The position numbers and the translations under genes were made by a program. Below, piece by piece: positions 16,344 to 24,956 of a stretch of 64,000 bases of DNA; positions within the stretch are counted from its first letter, which is position 1; each line of letters opens with the position of its first letter. Source of the stretch: Vulcanisaeta souniana JCM 11219 (GTDB taxonomy: Archaea; Thermoproteota; Thermoprotei; Thermoproteales; Thermocladiaceae). The notes under the pieces are model-generated. The model ran no database searches and had not been told where the DNA came from. It saw only the letters and a list, made by a program, of their open reading frames with translations. The stretch covers positions 1,697,056-1,761,055 of the forward strand of contig NZ_AP026830.1 in assembly GCF_026000775.1 (NCBI RefSeq), in the 5' to 3' direction.

Positions 16344-17612
16344 ATGGGGCTATTAATAATGCTTTTGCTGCTCAGTGCGTTGGGTAATGGTTTATTGCAG
16401 GGTAATGCATCAATGATACCGCTGAACGCCTCACTAACATACATTGGGAACGCCTTCTCAATAAGTATTTACCAAGTAAATAGTACTAATTCCTCAGGTT
16501 ACTTAATTGCCACCCAGGGAGAGTACCAGGGTGACTTTGTAGGTGTGCTTAGGATAGGCAATGCCACCCTTATTGGCACATATAGTGGTGTACTGGTTCG
16601 TTCAGTATTTACGGGTTACTTCATGCCAATAGCCAGTTACGAATCAATAAGAATACCCACAGTGCTTGCATTAAGTAATTACACGTATTTTGAGGCAACG
16701 GTACAATCAAAGGTGCCCGTCTACCTAAGGTACCTGGTGTTTAATGTGTATGGTAATGGGACATTACTAAACACATTGCCGCTGATCACCGTTGAAGCCT
16801 CAATGCCACCATTAACTATTTGGTTCAGCAATGGCTATGATTGCAGTGAGTATAGGATTAACGCGACGTATGGTAACCCGATGCAGGTGGTGCCGATACC
16901 CGTCGTCATTAATACCCAGCCCCCATTAACCTACTTCGTGAGTAACGTATCAATAGTGGGGACGTCACCCCAAACGGAGTTGATGCTCCTTGAACCAGGT
17001 GATGTGGTGGTTGCCGAGTCCCCAGTTACTGCTGTGAATTACACGATGTATGTGTGCAAGGAAGTAATAGGTTATCCAGGTAGTGAGTATGGCTTGTTGT
17101 ATGCCATGGAATACCTAGGCCCCGGTGGTATTTCCATACCTAGTGATATTAGTAATAATGTATTTAGAGTAAAGTACTCCGGTAATGACTCGATGGTCGT
17201 TGTCAATCACGTATTTAGTGTATTGTCGAGCGGTAAATACAGCTTAGTGACTTACTCGGTAGGTCCAGGTAACTTATTTATTGCCGGTAAGGGTTCGGTG
17301 ATCGACTTTGCTGCGGCGGCTATGGCCGTATTGAGGAATTACGGTATACCGACCAGGATTGCCCTTGGCTTTTACGGTACGAATAAGGACGGGCTTTATT
17401 TCTTCAACTCAGCTATGGGTATTTTATGGGATGAATCATACGTTGGTGATGAGTGGGTCATGTACATGCCGATACCCTCCCAAGTTAATTCCGTGCTTGG
17501 CCCTATCCCTGGTAATGAGATTTCCTCAGTAATCACTGGTTTAATACTCGCGCTGCCCTGGATTGTTGGCTTCTTAATATACCTATTAATAAGTAAGGTA
17601 AAGACGCGATGA
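16344..17612 (+). CDS. extracellular transglutaminase-like protein lacking catalytic residues
   Basis: A 422-residue protein. A signal helix at the N-terminus (MGLLIMLLLLSALGNGL) precedes a long extracellular region with many N-x-S/T sites, and a C-terminal anchor helix is followed by a short basic tail. Near residue 330 the pattern KGSVIDFAAAAMAVLRNYGI PTRIALGFY matches the transglutaminase core (RGxCxxFA...LR..GIPAR...G), but Val occupies the Cys position, and the usual His before Trp is absent. It is therefore probably a non-catalytic relative. I start at ATG 16344, not 16305, which would overlap the divergent gene. Confidence 0.7.
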   Translation: MGLLIMLLLLSALGNGLLQGNASMIPLNASLTYIGNAFSISIYQVNSTNSSGYLIATQGEYQGDFVGVLRIGNATLIGTYSGVLVRSVFTGYFMPIASYESIRIPTVLALSNYTYFEATVQSKVPVYLRYLVFNVYGNGTLLNTLPLITVEASMPPLTIWFSNGYDCSEYRINATYGNPMQVVPIPVVINTQPPLTYFVSNVSIVGTSPQTELMLLEPGDVVVAESPVTAVNYTMYVCKEVIGYPGSEYGLLYAMEYLGPGGISIPSDISNNVFRVKYSGNDSMVVVNHVFSVLSSGKYSLVTYSVGPGNLFIAGKGSVIDFAAAAMAVLRNYGIPTRIALGFYGTNKDGLYFFNSAMGILWDESYVGDEWVMYMPIPSQVNSVLGPIPGNEISSVITGLILALPWIVGFLIYLLISKVKTR

Positions 17613-17645
17613 ATTTAAAATGCACTGGGCATGGGTAGATAAATA

Positions 17646-18590
17646 ATGAGTGCAATGGATGCAAGGCAAACCGCGGATAGATTGATAAAGGAGGTCTCTA
17701 AGTCCGTGATTGGTTACGAAAACGAAGCAAAACTCCTACTTGCATGCCTAATCGCAGGTGGCCATGCCCTAATTGAGGGTTATCCGGGGCTGGCCAAGAC
17801 CACGTTAGTTAAGGCCTTTGCTAAGGCATTGAGCCTCTCCTTCAGCAGGGTTCAGTTTACGCCTGACCTACTGCCCAGTGACATAACTGGTTCCCTTATT
17901 TTCAATCCTAAGATTGGCGACTTCGAAGTTAGATTCGGCCCCATTTTCGCGAATATAGTCCTTGCTGATGAGGTTAATAGGGCTCCTCCTAAGGTTCAGT
18001 CTGCCTTGCTTGAGGCTATGCAGGAGGGCCAGGTGACAATTGGTGGTAAGTCCTATGAGTTACCGAAGCCTTTTATGATAATAGCCACGCAGAATCCCAT
18101 TGAGCTCGAGGGAACATACCCACTACCGGAGGCACAACTGGACAGGTTCATGATAAGAATAAGACTAGGATACCCAGGGGACGAGGTTGAGTTGAGGCTG
18201 GCGGAGGACGTAGACCTGGGTAGTGTTGACTCCGTAAATGCCGTATTGAGTGGGGAAGATATTATGAATTTACGGTCGTTAATGCGCTCAGTCCATGTTG
18301 ATGCCTCAGTAATTAAATACATCGTAAACCTAGTTAGGGCTACAAGGAGCGCCCATGATGTGAAGCTTGGCGCGAGCCCAAGGACAACGCAGGCCCTTAG
18401 TAAGTTGGTTAGGGCCTGGGCATTATTAAATGGTAGAGACTACGTAATACCTGACGACGTAAAGTTATTGGCACCCTATGTGTTAAACCATAGGGTAATA
18501 ACAACGGGTGTTGACCCCAACGTAGTGATAAGGCAATTACTCCAGCAGGTGCCAACACCATTAATGGAGAGGGTGCTTCATAAATCATGA
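17646..18590 (+). CDS. MoxR-family AAA+ ATPase
   Basis: A 314-residue MoxR ATPase. Walker A is EGYPGLAKTT, Walker B is VLADEVNRAPPKVQSALLEA, sensor 1 is FMIIATQNPIELEGTYPLPE, and sensor 2 is ASPRTTQALSKL. Family members act as chaperones that remodel or load cofactors into partner proteins, often VWA or DUF58 proteins. Here the DUF58 gene follows with a 4-base overlap. A TATA-like AATTTAAAAT about 30 bases before the ATG indicates that transcription starts here, separately from the transglutaminase-like gene. Confidence 0.92.
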   Translation: MSAMDARQTADRLIKEVSKSVIGYENEAKLLLACLIAGGHALIEGYPGLAKTTLVKAFAKALSLSFSRVQFTPDLLPSDITGSLIFNPKIGDFEVRFGPIFANIVLADEVNRAPPKVQSALLEAMQEGQVTIGGKSYELPKPFMIIATQNPIELEGTYPLPEAQLDRFMIRIRLGYPGDEVELRLAEDVDLGSVDSVNAVLSGEDIMNLRSLMRSVHVDASVIKYIVNLVRATRSAHDVKLGASPRTTQALSKLVRAWALLNGRDYVIPDDVKLLAPYVLNHRVITTGVDPNVVIRQLLQQVPTPLMERVLHKS

Positions 18591-19702
18591 TACGTATCAT
18601 ACCAAGCGATAGATTACTGGTGATGTACCTATTGTTCTCTGGAATTACGTATATCGGCCTATTAATGAATAATCAATTTGGTGTGTACTTCGGTCTGATG
18701 CTATTCATTGTGTTTACAACGTACGTACTATCATGGTACCTATTAATGACCATAACAATACTATATACGCAACTATTGTTTAGCCAAGACAGGGTAGAAC
18801 TTATCATAGGTACATCATCAACGATTGGCATTAAGTTAGTATCGAAAATACCACTACGCCCAATGGTAAGGTTGGCCTTAATACATTCACCCCATGTATT
18901 AACCAGCACGCAAGAGATTAGGATAAATGGCGGTGAGTATGCCGTGAAGTTGATCGGTCGGTGGATTGGCGTTGCCAGGATCATTTACAGCATAGCCACA
19001 CTTGAGGAACCACTGGGTCTCCTAACCATTCAAGGCATGTTATCCAGTGATGGTGTTAATATTGTTATAAGGCCGAGGAGTACCCATGAAACTGGTAGTG
19101 GGGTGAGTATTGGCGGTTATACCGAACTAGGTACTACAATGGAAGGTAGGTTAGGTGACCTTAGGTCATTGATTGAGTATGACTATGAGAAACCAGCATC
19201 GATGATCCATTGGTTAACCAGTGCCAGGGTTAATGAGTTAATGATGATTAGCAGGGGCGATTATGGTTCATGCCCCGTATTCATCATGAATGCGTCATCG
19301 AGAATACTTGTACCAAAGAACGGCAAGAGACCCATTGATGACATGCTTCAGATGATTTATGATTCACTTCATCAATGTACAGAGGCTAAGGTGGTGCTTG
19401 TGGGCAGGAATTACGTAGAGGAACGAACAATAAGTAGAGGCATGATTTCTTTCTTGGAGTACAGTGTGAGGACTAAGATAATCAATGACATGAACATGAA
19501 TGACCTGGCCGTGGATATGCCAAGTTACTTCCTGATTTACGTGAAACGTGGCGATCTACTCGACATTGCGTACATAAGATCCTCCCTGAATGACGAACCA
19601 ACCATTGAGGACATAAACAGGGCAATGAACCTAGTGGGTACCAGGAATAGGGTGGTTCTGCTGGGTATTAATTTAGGTCCTGGTGTAGGTGACACGCGGT
19701 GA
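18587..19702 (+). CDS. DUF58-family membrane protein
   Basis: A 371-residue protein with two N-terminal membrane helices (roughly residues 8-50) and a large soluble part. The DUF58 core is visible as LGDLRSLIEYDYEKPASMIH WLTSARVNELMMISRGD, the usual R-x-Y..D...IHW...AR pattern, followed by a VWA-like fold (SCPVFIMNASSRI...). It is normally the partner of a MoxR ATPase, as here. The usual DxSxS metal site is reduced to MNASS, so metal binding is uncertain. It overlaps both neighbours by 4 bases. Confidence 0.8.
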   Translation: MIRIIPSDRLLVMYLLFSGITYIGLLMNNQFGVYFGLMLFIVFTTYVLSWYLLMTITILYTQLLFSQDRVELIIGTSSTIGIKLVSKIPLRPMVRLALIHSPHVLTSTQEIRINGGEYAVKLIGRWIGVARIIYSIATLEEPLGLLTIQGMLSSDGVNIVIRPRSTHETGSGVSIGGYTELGTTMEGRLGDLRSLIEYDYEKPASMIHWLTSARVNELMMISRGDYGSCPVFIMNASSRILVPKNGKRPIDDMLQMIYDSLHQCTEAKVVLVGRNYVEERTISRGMISFLEYSVRTKIINDMNMNDLAVDMPSYFLIYVKRGDLLDIAYIRSSLNDEPTIEDINRAMNLVGTRNRVVLLGINLGPGVGDTR

Positions 19703-20217
19703 TCCACATGAGATTGAGTAATTACGTTTCCTACATCATGATCAGCATTGCGTGGTTATTCCTGGAGCTATCCATCGCCCAATACTCCACTGCCGCTTTT
19801 CTTGGTTTATTAATAAACGTGGTATCCACGGTAATAATATCATATAGACCCACCTACCATAGGTACCTGTTTATCGTGAATGCCACGGTGCTGACTTACG
19901 TGGGCTTCACAATACCCAGTTCATTGGCGTTTGCATACTCAATAGTCCTAGTGGCAAGTGTGGTAATTTACCTATTGCTAACTGGGATGCTTGAGATCAG
20001 CGCAATGGCCCTGTCCCTCTTCTTGGTTTATTTATTATACGTAATCGAGAGACTCCTCTCCAAGGCACCCATAGTTAACCTACTGGGTTCCCTCATAAGG
20101 AATTCAGGTCTGAATACATCTTTATTCATGGCCGTGTTTACATGGTACTTTTCTCTATTTATTGTTTCAGTAGTTATAATACTATTAATAATAACTCTAG
20201 ATAAGAAAATATTATAG
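19699..20217 (+). CDS. polytopic membrane protein of the MoxR/DUF58 operon
   Basis: A 172-residue, almost wholly hydrophobic protein with about five to six helices and a short basic C-terminus (TLDKKIL). GTG 19699 overlaps the DUF58 stop (GTGA); ATG 19708 is an alternative. I do not recognise the family. Position and overlap suggest it is the membrane partner of the DUF58 protein. Confidence 0.7.
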   Translation: MIHMRLSNYVSYIMISIAWLFLELSIAQYSTAAFLGLLINVVSTVIISYRPTYHRYLFIVNATVLTYVGFTIPSSLAFAYSIVLVASVVIYLLLTGMLEISAMALSLFLVYLLYVIERLLSKAPIVNLLGSLIRNSGLNTSLFMAVFTWYFSLFIVSVVIILLIITLDKKIL

Positions 20218-20234
20218 TACTGCCATTTACAGTA

Positions 20235-20244
20235 ATATTTATTA
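20235..20244 (+). promoter_or_regulatory. TATA-like element for the acyl-CoA dehydrogenase pair
   Basis: ATATTTATTA is centred about 28 bases before ATG 20269, which argues for this start over TTG 20254. Confidence 0.45.
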
Positions 20245-20268
20245 GCATATAATTTGATTAAGATAAAT

Positions 20269-21432
20269 ATGCCAGACCCCCTCCTAACCGAAGAGCACCA
20301 GCTCATTAGGGGAAGCGTTAGGGAGTTTGCTGAGAGGTACATAGTGCCAGTAGCCAGGAGGATGGACCTCGAGGATTATTATCCAAGGGACCTAATAAAG
20401 GACCTCGGTAAGCAGGGCTTCCTAACGCCATCAGCGCCCCCTGAGTATGGCGGGCCAGGTATTGACCTCAGGGGTAGTGCCGTAGTTGTCGAGGAATTAA
20501 GTCGGTACAGCCCAACCCTCGGTTTCATCACAGAAATCGTAAATGACAATATAGTATATGCACTGCTCAGATATGGCAACAATAGGCAGAGAGAGGAAAT
20601 ACTGCCAAAGGTTGCCAGTGGCGAGTGGGTTGCATCCTACGCCCTCACTGAGCCGTGTTGTGGTAGTGATGCAGCAGCCATTGAAACTAGGGCAGAGAAG
20701 AGGGGCGGCGAATGGATCATAAACGGTAGGAAGATTTGGATCACGCAGGGAGCCTATGCAGACATTTACCTACTTTTTGCCAGGACTGGTCCCAGGGAAG
20801 CTAGACACAGGGCAATAACAGCATTCCTTGTAAGGAGGAATGATTGCGTTGAGGTTAGTAGGTTGGAGATGATGGGTATGAGGGGCGCTGGTGAGGCTGA
20901 GATCAAGTTTAATGACTGCGTGGTTAGTGACGATGACGTGCTGGGTAATGTTAATGAGGGGTTCAGGATCGCGATGGTGACTCTGGACCTGGCGAGAATT
21001 GGTATTTCCGCTGTGGCCCTTGGGCTCTCCCAGGGCGTTCTTGATGAGGCTCTCGAGTGGGCAAAGACAAGGACTGCATTCGGTAAGCCCCTGATTGACT
21101 GGGAATGGATCCAGTTCCAGTTAGCTGATATCAAGGCTAGGCTGGAGATTGGTAGGACGGTGACGTATAAGGCGGCCTGGCTTTATGATAATAAGGACCC
21201 GTCATTCGTGCTCTACGCCTCAATAGCCAAGTTATATACCGCTCAAATGGCCGTTGATATTGCGAGGGACGGAGTTCAGATACTTGGTGGTTTCGGTTAT
21301 TCAAAGGAGAGTTTCTCGGAGAGGGCTTATAGGGATGCCAAGGTCCTAGAGATTGCTGAGGGAACTAACGAGATCCAGAAGATGGTAATTCACAAAATAC
21401 TAATGAGGGGGTTGCCAGAGGTAGAATTATGA
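20269..21432 (+). CDS. acyl-CoA dehydrogenase (first of tandem pair)
   Basis: A 387-residue flavoenzyme that oxidises acyl-CoA to enoyl-CoA in fatty-acid or branched-chain acid breakdown. The all-alpha N-terminal domain is followed by the FAD/substrate segment YALTEPCCGSDAAAIETRAE and KIWITQGAYADIYLLFARTG. The C-terminal domain has RTAFGKPL, the flavin-contacting QILGGFGYSKES and the YRDAKVLEIAEGTNEIQ end. The catalytic Glu is probably in EIAEGTNE. It overlaps the second copy by 4 bases (ATGA). Bases 20649-20831 are identical to a block in that copy. Confidence 0.92.
   Translation: MPDPLLTEEHQLIRGSVREFAERYIVPVARRMDLEDYYPRDLIKDLGKQGFLTPSAPPEYGGPGIDLRGSAVVVEELSRYSPTLGFITEIVNDNIVYALLRYGNNRQREEILPKVASGEWVASYALTEPCCGSDAAAIETRAEKRGGEWIINGRKIWITQGAYADIYLLFARTGPREARHRAITAFLVRRNDCVEVSRLEMMGMRGAGEAEIKFNDCVVSDDDVLGNVNEGFRIAMVTLDLARIGISAVALGLSQGVLDEALEWAKTRTAFGKPLIDWEWIQFQLADIKARLEIGRTVTYKAAWLYDNKDPSFVLYASIAKLYTAQMAVDIARDGVQILGGFGYSKESFSERAYRDAKVLEIAEGTNEIQKMVIHKILMRGLPEVEL
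20649..20831 (+). repeat. 183-bp perfect direct repeat, copy 1
   Basis: By eye this block matches 21818-22000 base for base, with mismatches immediately on both sides (CTCACTGAG against CTCAGTGAG on the left; TTGTAAGG against TTGTGAGA on the right). It covers the FAD/substrate-binding region of the two acyl-CoA dehydrogenase genes and keeps the reading frame in both. Confidence 0.95.
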
Positions 21433-22589
21433 TCCCGGTAAAGCATACATTACTTACTAGGGAGCATGGAGAGTTCATGGATTTAGTGGATGAATTGAGT
21501 AGGAGGTATATTGAACCCGTGGCGGATAGGATAGATAGGGAGAACTACTACCCGCGTGAAGCCATTAGGGGACTTGGCGAGAACAGAGTATTATCGCCAG
21601 TCCTGCCCAGGGAGTATGGAGGGTACGGCATGGACATACTGGGCACGGCATTATCAATAGAGGTTATATCCAGGTACAGTGGTTCAATGGGTATACTGAC
21701 GGAGGTACAGGGTTTCCTTGTGACGGATGCCTTCTACACGTATGGTACCAAGGAAATGAGGGAGGGGCTCGTCCCTCGACTTGCTAGGGGTGAATTAATA
21801 GGTTCATTTGCGCTCAGTGAGCCGTGTTGTGGTAGTGATGCAGCAGCCATTGAAACTAGGGCAGAGAAGAGGGGCGGCGAATGGATCATAAACGGTAGGA
21901 AGATTTGGATCACGCAGGGAGCCTATGCAGACATTTACCTACTTTTTGCCAGGACTGGTCCCAGGGAAGCTAGACACAGGGCAATAACAGCATTCCTTGT
22001 GAGAAGGAGTAAGTGCATTGAGGTAAGCCCAATAAATGTCATGGGCATAAGGGGTACAGGCACCTCCGAGTTAACATTCAGCGATTGTGTTGTTGGTGAT
22101 GATGACATTGTAGGTAAACCCAATGAGGGTTTCAGGATAGCCATGGAAGCATTGAACCTGGGCAGAATTGCCGTAGCCTCAGTAACCCTGGGGCTTGCCG
22201 AGGCGGCGCTCATGGAAGCCATGGAGTGGATCAGGAATAGGAAAGCGTTTGACCAACCACTAAGTAACCTGGAGTGGATCCAGTTCCAGTTGGCTGACAT
22301 AATAACGTATATAGAGACCATGAGATCCATCGTATATGACGCAGCCTCACGCCTTGACCGTAGGTATGAGGATTACTATGCACATGCATCAATGGCTAAG
22401 TTGGCCTCCGTGCTCATAGGCATGGACGTAATCCGAAGAACCGTGCAGCTAACGGGGGCGTATGGTGTATGGAACGGCAGCAAACTGAACAGAATCTATA
22501 GGGATGCCAAGCTGATGGAGATTGGCGAAGGTACAAACGAGGTTCAGAGGATGGTCATTTATAGGTGGTTAAGTAAATACCTAGGTTAA
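21429..22589 (+). CDS. acyl-CoA dehydrogenase (second of tandem pair)
   Basis: A 386-residue paralogue of the preceding enzyme, translated from an ATG that overlaps its stop. It has the same domain order: FALSEPCCGSDAAAIETRAE, KIWITQGAYADIYLLFARTG, RKAFDQPL, LTGAYGVWNGSKLNR, MEIGEGTNEVQ. Outside the shared block the two proteins are clearly diverged, so they probably form a heteromer or have different chain-length or branch preferences. The C-terminus overlaps the convergent UDG gene by 9 bases. Confidence 0.92.
   Translation: MIPVKHTLLTREHGEFMDLVDELSRRYIEPVADRIDRENYYPREAIRGLGENRVLSPVLPREYGGYGMDILGTALSIEVISRYSGSMGILTEVQGFLVTDAFYTYGTKEMREGLVPRLARGELIGSFALSEPCCGSDAAAIETRAEKRGGEWIINGRKIWITQGAYADIYLLFARTGPREARHRAITAFLVRRSKCIEVSPINVMGIRGTGTSELTFSDCVVGDDDIVGKPNEGFRIAMEALNLGRIAVASVTLGLAEAALMEAMEWIRNRKAFDQPLSNLEWIQFQLADIITYIETMRSIVYDAASRLDRRYEDYYAHASMAKLASVLIGMDVIRRTVQLTGAYGVWNGSKLNRIYRDAKLMEIGEGTNEVQRMVIYRWLSKYLG
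21818..22000 (+). repeat. 183-bp perfect direct repeat, copy 2
   Basis: Second copy of the block at 20649-20831, in the second acyl-CoA dehydrogenase gene. The copies start 1169 bases apart in the same orientation, consistent with gene conversion between tandem paralogues. Confidence 0.95.
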
Positions 22590-23258
22590 CACACAACCAG
22601 CGTACTCCATAGCCATTCTAAAAATACTCACCAAATCCTCCATCTTTAACCTACCAGTGTTGGTGTTTCTTGGGCTTGGATGATAACTCATGAATATTCT
22701 AATGCCACTAAAATCGACATGATCATTATGCCTAAACTCAGCCCTAATCCCTAGGGCAAGTTTAATGCCGAGAAACGCTACGTGACCAAGGGCAATTATT
22801 GCCCTAGGCCTGACATACTCAAGCTCATACCTAAACCAATTATTCACACAGGTACGGATCTCCTCATTACTAGGCCTATTATTTGGCGGTGCGCACTTAA
22901 CTACCGATGTTATGTACACGCACCTAACCGCAACACCATCATCCCTAGAAATACTATAGGGCTTATTGGACAGGCCGGCCTCGTACAAGGCCCTAAACAG
23001 GAATTGGGCGCTACTATCGCCAGTGAACATACGCCCAGTCCTATTACCACCGTGCGCGGCTGGTGCTAATCCAACAATCATTATCCTAGCATTACCTAGG
23101 TCACCCCACGGTGGTACTGGCCTCCTCCAGTAATCATACCTCATGAACCTCGGCAATGGCTTAACACTCTCCCTATAACCCACTAGTCTTGGGCATGCCC
23201 TGCACTGTATTAATCTACTTACGAAGTCGTTATACCAACTCACAGTTTTAATACGCAT
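22581..23258 (-). CDS. uracil-DNA glycosylase, family 5 (UDGb)
   Basis: A 225-residue DNA repair enzyme that removes uracil and related deaminated bases. The N-terminal QCRACPRLVGYRE carries two of the iron-sulfur Cys; others are in VVKCAPPNNRPSNEE and RTCVNNW. Motif A is GLAPAAHGGNRTGRMFTGD, the family 5 form that lacks the usual catalytic Asp/Asn after GxxPG. The C-terminal motif is SYHPSPRNTNTGRL. It is convergent with the acyl-CoA dehydrogenase genes and divergent from the PUA gene. Confidence 0.92.
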   Translation of the reverse strand: MRIKTVSWYNDFVSRLIQCRACPRLVGYRESVKPLPRFMRYDYWRRPVPPWGDLGNARIMIVGLAPAAHGGNRTGRMFTGDSSAQFLFRALYEAGLSNKPYSISRDDGVAVRCVYITSVVKCAPPNNRPSNEEIRTCVNNWFRYELEYVRPRAIIALGHVAFLGIKLALGIRAEFRHNDHVDFSGIRIFMSYHPSPRNTNTGRLKMEDLVSIFRMAMEYAGCVLT

Positions 23259-23296
23259 TAAACCTTAAATTAAGCCAATTCCATAAGTACGGAGAG

Positions 23297-23755
23297 ATGG
23301 ATCAATTAACCAAGGACATAGTCAGGGGAGTATTATCGTACATTTACGGACCTGGCATACTAAAGAAATTAAGTGGTGAGTTTAGGATTGAGGTTAGTAA
23401 AACGGGTGGTTTAAGGAGGATTTACCTGGGCGATAGGCTTGTATTCACGATTAGGGCTAGTGATGGTCGTCCATTACCGACATTGGAGGGTGCGCGGTTG
23501 ATTGATAAGGTGGTTGTTGTGAGTAGGGATGCCGCCCCATTTGTGAAGCAGGGTAGGAGCGTCATGGCTAAGTTCGTTGTTGATATCAGGAATGCTGTCC
23601 CCGGTGATGAGGTTGCCATTTACTCTGAGGATGGTGAATTGCTGGGTGTTGGTAGGCTGATGCTCTCTAGGGATGAGGCACGGAGTGTTGGTAGGGGCGT
23701 TGCCGTTAAGTTGCGGCATCACGTTAAGGGTGATGCTGAGAGAAGCAACCAATAA
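23297..23755 (+). CDS. PUA-domain RNA-binding protein
   Basis: A 152-residue protein. The N-terminal half has SYIYGPGI and KTGGLRRIYLGDRLVFTIRA, and the C-terminal half (VVVVSRDAAPFVKQGRSVMA KF, PGDEVAIYSEDGELLGVGRL) is a PUA domain as in the end of archaeosine tRNA-guanine transglycosylases. It could be the stand-alone PUA part of a split TGT or a related tRNA-binding protein. No catalytic domain is present. It overlaps the TrpRS reading frame by about 23 bases, so the two are co-transcribed. Confidence 0.8.
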   Translation: MDQLTKDIVRGVLSYIYGPGILKKLSGEFRIEVSKTGGLRRIYLGDRLVFTIRASDGRPLPTLEGARLIDKVVVVSRDAAPFVKQGRSVMAKFVVDIRNAVPGDEVAIYSEDGELLGVGRLMLSRDEARSVGRGVAVKLRHHVKGDAERSNQ

Positions 23756-24923
23756 TGCTTATATTTACTCAATTCTTCAGGGATGCGGTGGTTACTATCT
23801 GGCGAACGAATATTCAGTAACGCCCTGGGAGGTTAAGGGTAAAGTAGACTATATGAGGCTTGCCCGTGAATTCGGTGTTCAATTGATAACAGAGAATGAA
23901 ATAAACACAATACGGGAATTAACTGGCGAAGTTCATTACCTAATAAGGAGGGGCTTCTTCTACGCTCATAGGGACTTGGTACCAATACTAAGTAGGCAAA
24001 GGAGTGGGTTGAAATGGGCCTTGTATGACGGCAGGGGACCCAGCGCTGACCTGCATATAGGCCACCTAGTTCCCTGGATGCTCAGTAAGTGGTTTGTGGA
24101 TAAGTTCAATGTTGATTACTTCTTTGAGTTGACGGATGATGAGAAATTCCTGGTCAAGGAGGGGTACACCCTTGAGCAGACGAATAAGTATGCCTATGAA
24201 AACGCCCTGGACCTAATAGCCCTCGGTTTCACACCAGATAAGCTACACATAATTATTGATAGTGAGGACATCAAGTACCTATACAAGATAGCAGTTAGGG
24301 TGGGTAAGAAACTAACGTTATCAACCGTGAAGCACACCTTTGGGTTCACGGACTCAACGAACGTTGGCGCAGCCTTCTTCCCAACGCTGGAGATATCCGT
24401 GGCATTCCTACCCACTGAGCTTTATGGTGAGCAGGTACCTGTGTTAATACCAACAGCCATTGATCAGGACCCGTACTTCAGGCTCGCTAGGGATATAGCC
24501 GATGAGTTGGGTTACCCCAAGCCATCCACAATATACAGCAAGTTCATACCTGGACTAACGGGTGAGGATAAGATGAGTGCCTCAAACCCGGACTCGGCCA
24601 TTTACGTGACGGATAGCGAGAGGGACGTTAGGAGGAAGATAATGAATGCCCTAACTGGTGGTCAGCCAACTGTGGAGCTTCAGCGTAAGTACGGTGGTGA
24701 CCCAGACAACTGCGTTGTCTATAAGTACCATCTATTGTTCCAGGACAGTGATGAGAAGGTTAGGGATATTTACGAGAACTGCAGGGCAGGGAAGTTGTTA
24801 TGTGGTGAGTGTAAGATTATGCTTTTCGAGAGGATCAGGGAGTTTATGAAGGAGCATAATGAGAGGAGGGAGAGGGCGAAGGATGCAATACAACAATACA
24901 GGATCTCGGTTAAGTTCCGGTAA
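23733..24923 (+). CDS. trpS: tryptophanyl-tRNA synthetase, archaeal/eukaryotic type
   Basis: A class I synthetase charging tRNA-Trp. It has VTPWEVKGKVDY at the N-terminus, the HIGH motif as DLHIGHLVPW, PTAIDQDPYFRLARDIA, and the KMSKS motif as EDKMSASNPDSAI. A C-terminal Cys set (NCRAGKLLCGECK) is typical of the archaeal type. The start is unclear: conserved sequence begins near VTPWEVKG (23819), but no ATG, GTG or TTG lies between it and ATG 23733, which falls inside the PUA gene. I use 23733 (396 residues). A TATA-like TTATATTTA near 23759 would suit a later, non-standard start. Confidence 0.9.
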   Translation: MLREATNNAYIYSILQGCGGYYLANEYSVTPWEVKGKVDYMRLAREFGVQLITENEINTIRELTGEVHYLIRRGFFYAHRDLVPILSRQRSGLKWALYDGRGPSADLHIGHLVPWMLSKWFVDKFNVDYFFELTDDEKFLVKEGYTLEQTNKYAYENALDLIALGFTPDKLHIIIDSEDIKYLYKIAVRVGKKLTLSTVKHTFGFTDSTNVGAAFFPTLEISVAFLPTELYGEQVPVLIPTAIDQDPYFRLARDIADELGYPKPSTIYSKFIPGLTGEDKMSASNPDSAIYVTDSERDVRRKIMNALTGGQPTVELQRKYGGDPDNCVVYKYHLLFQDSDEKVRDIYENCRAGKLLCGECKIMLFERIREFMKEHNERRERAKDAIQQYRISVKFR

Positions 24924-24927
24924 AACC

Positions 24928-24937
24928 TTAATTAATA
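24928..24937 (+). promoter_or_regulatory. TATA-like element for the dipeptidase gene
   Basis: CTTAATTAAT is centred 25 bases before GTG 24957 and supports a leaderless GTG start. Confidence 0.45.
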
Positions 24938-24956
24938 CCAGCCAGTTAATAAAAAC

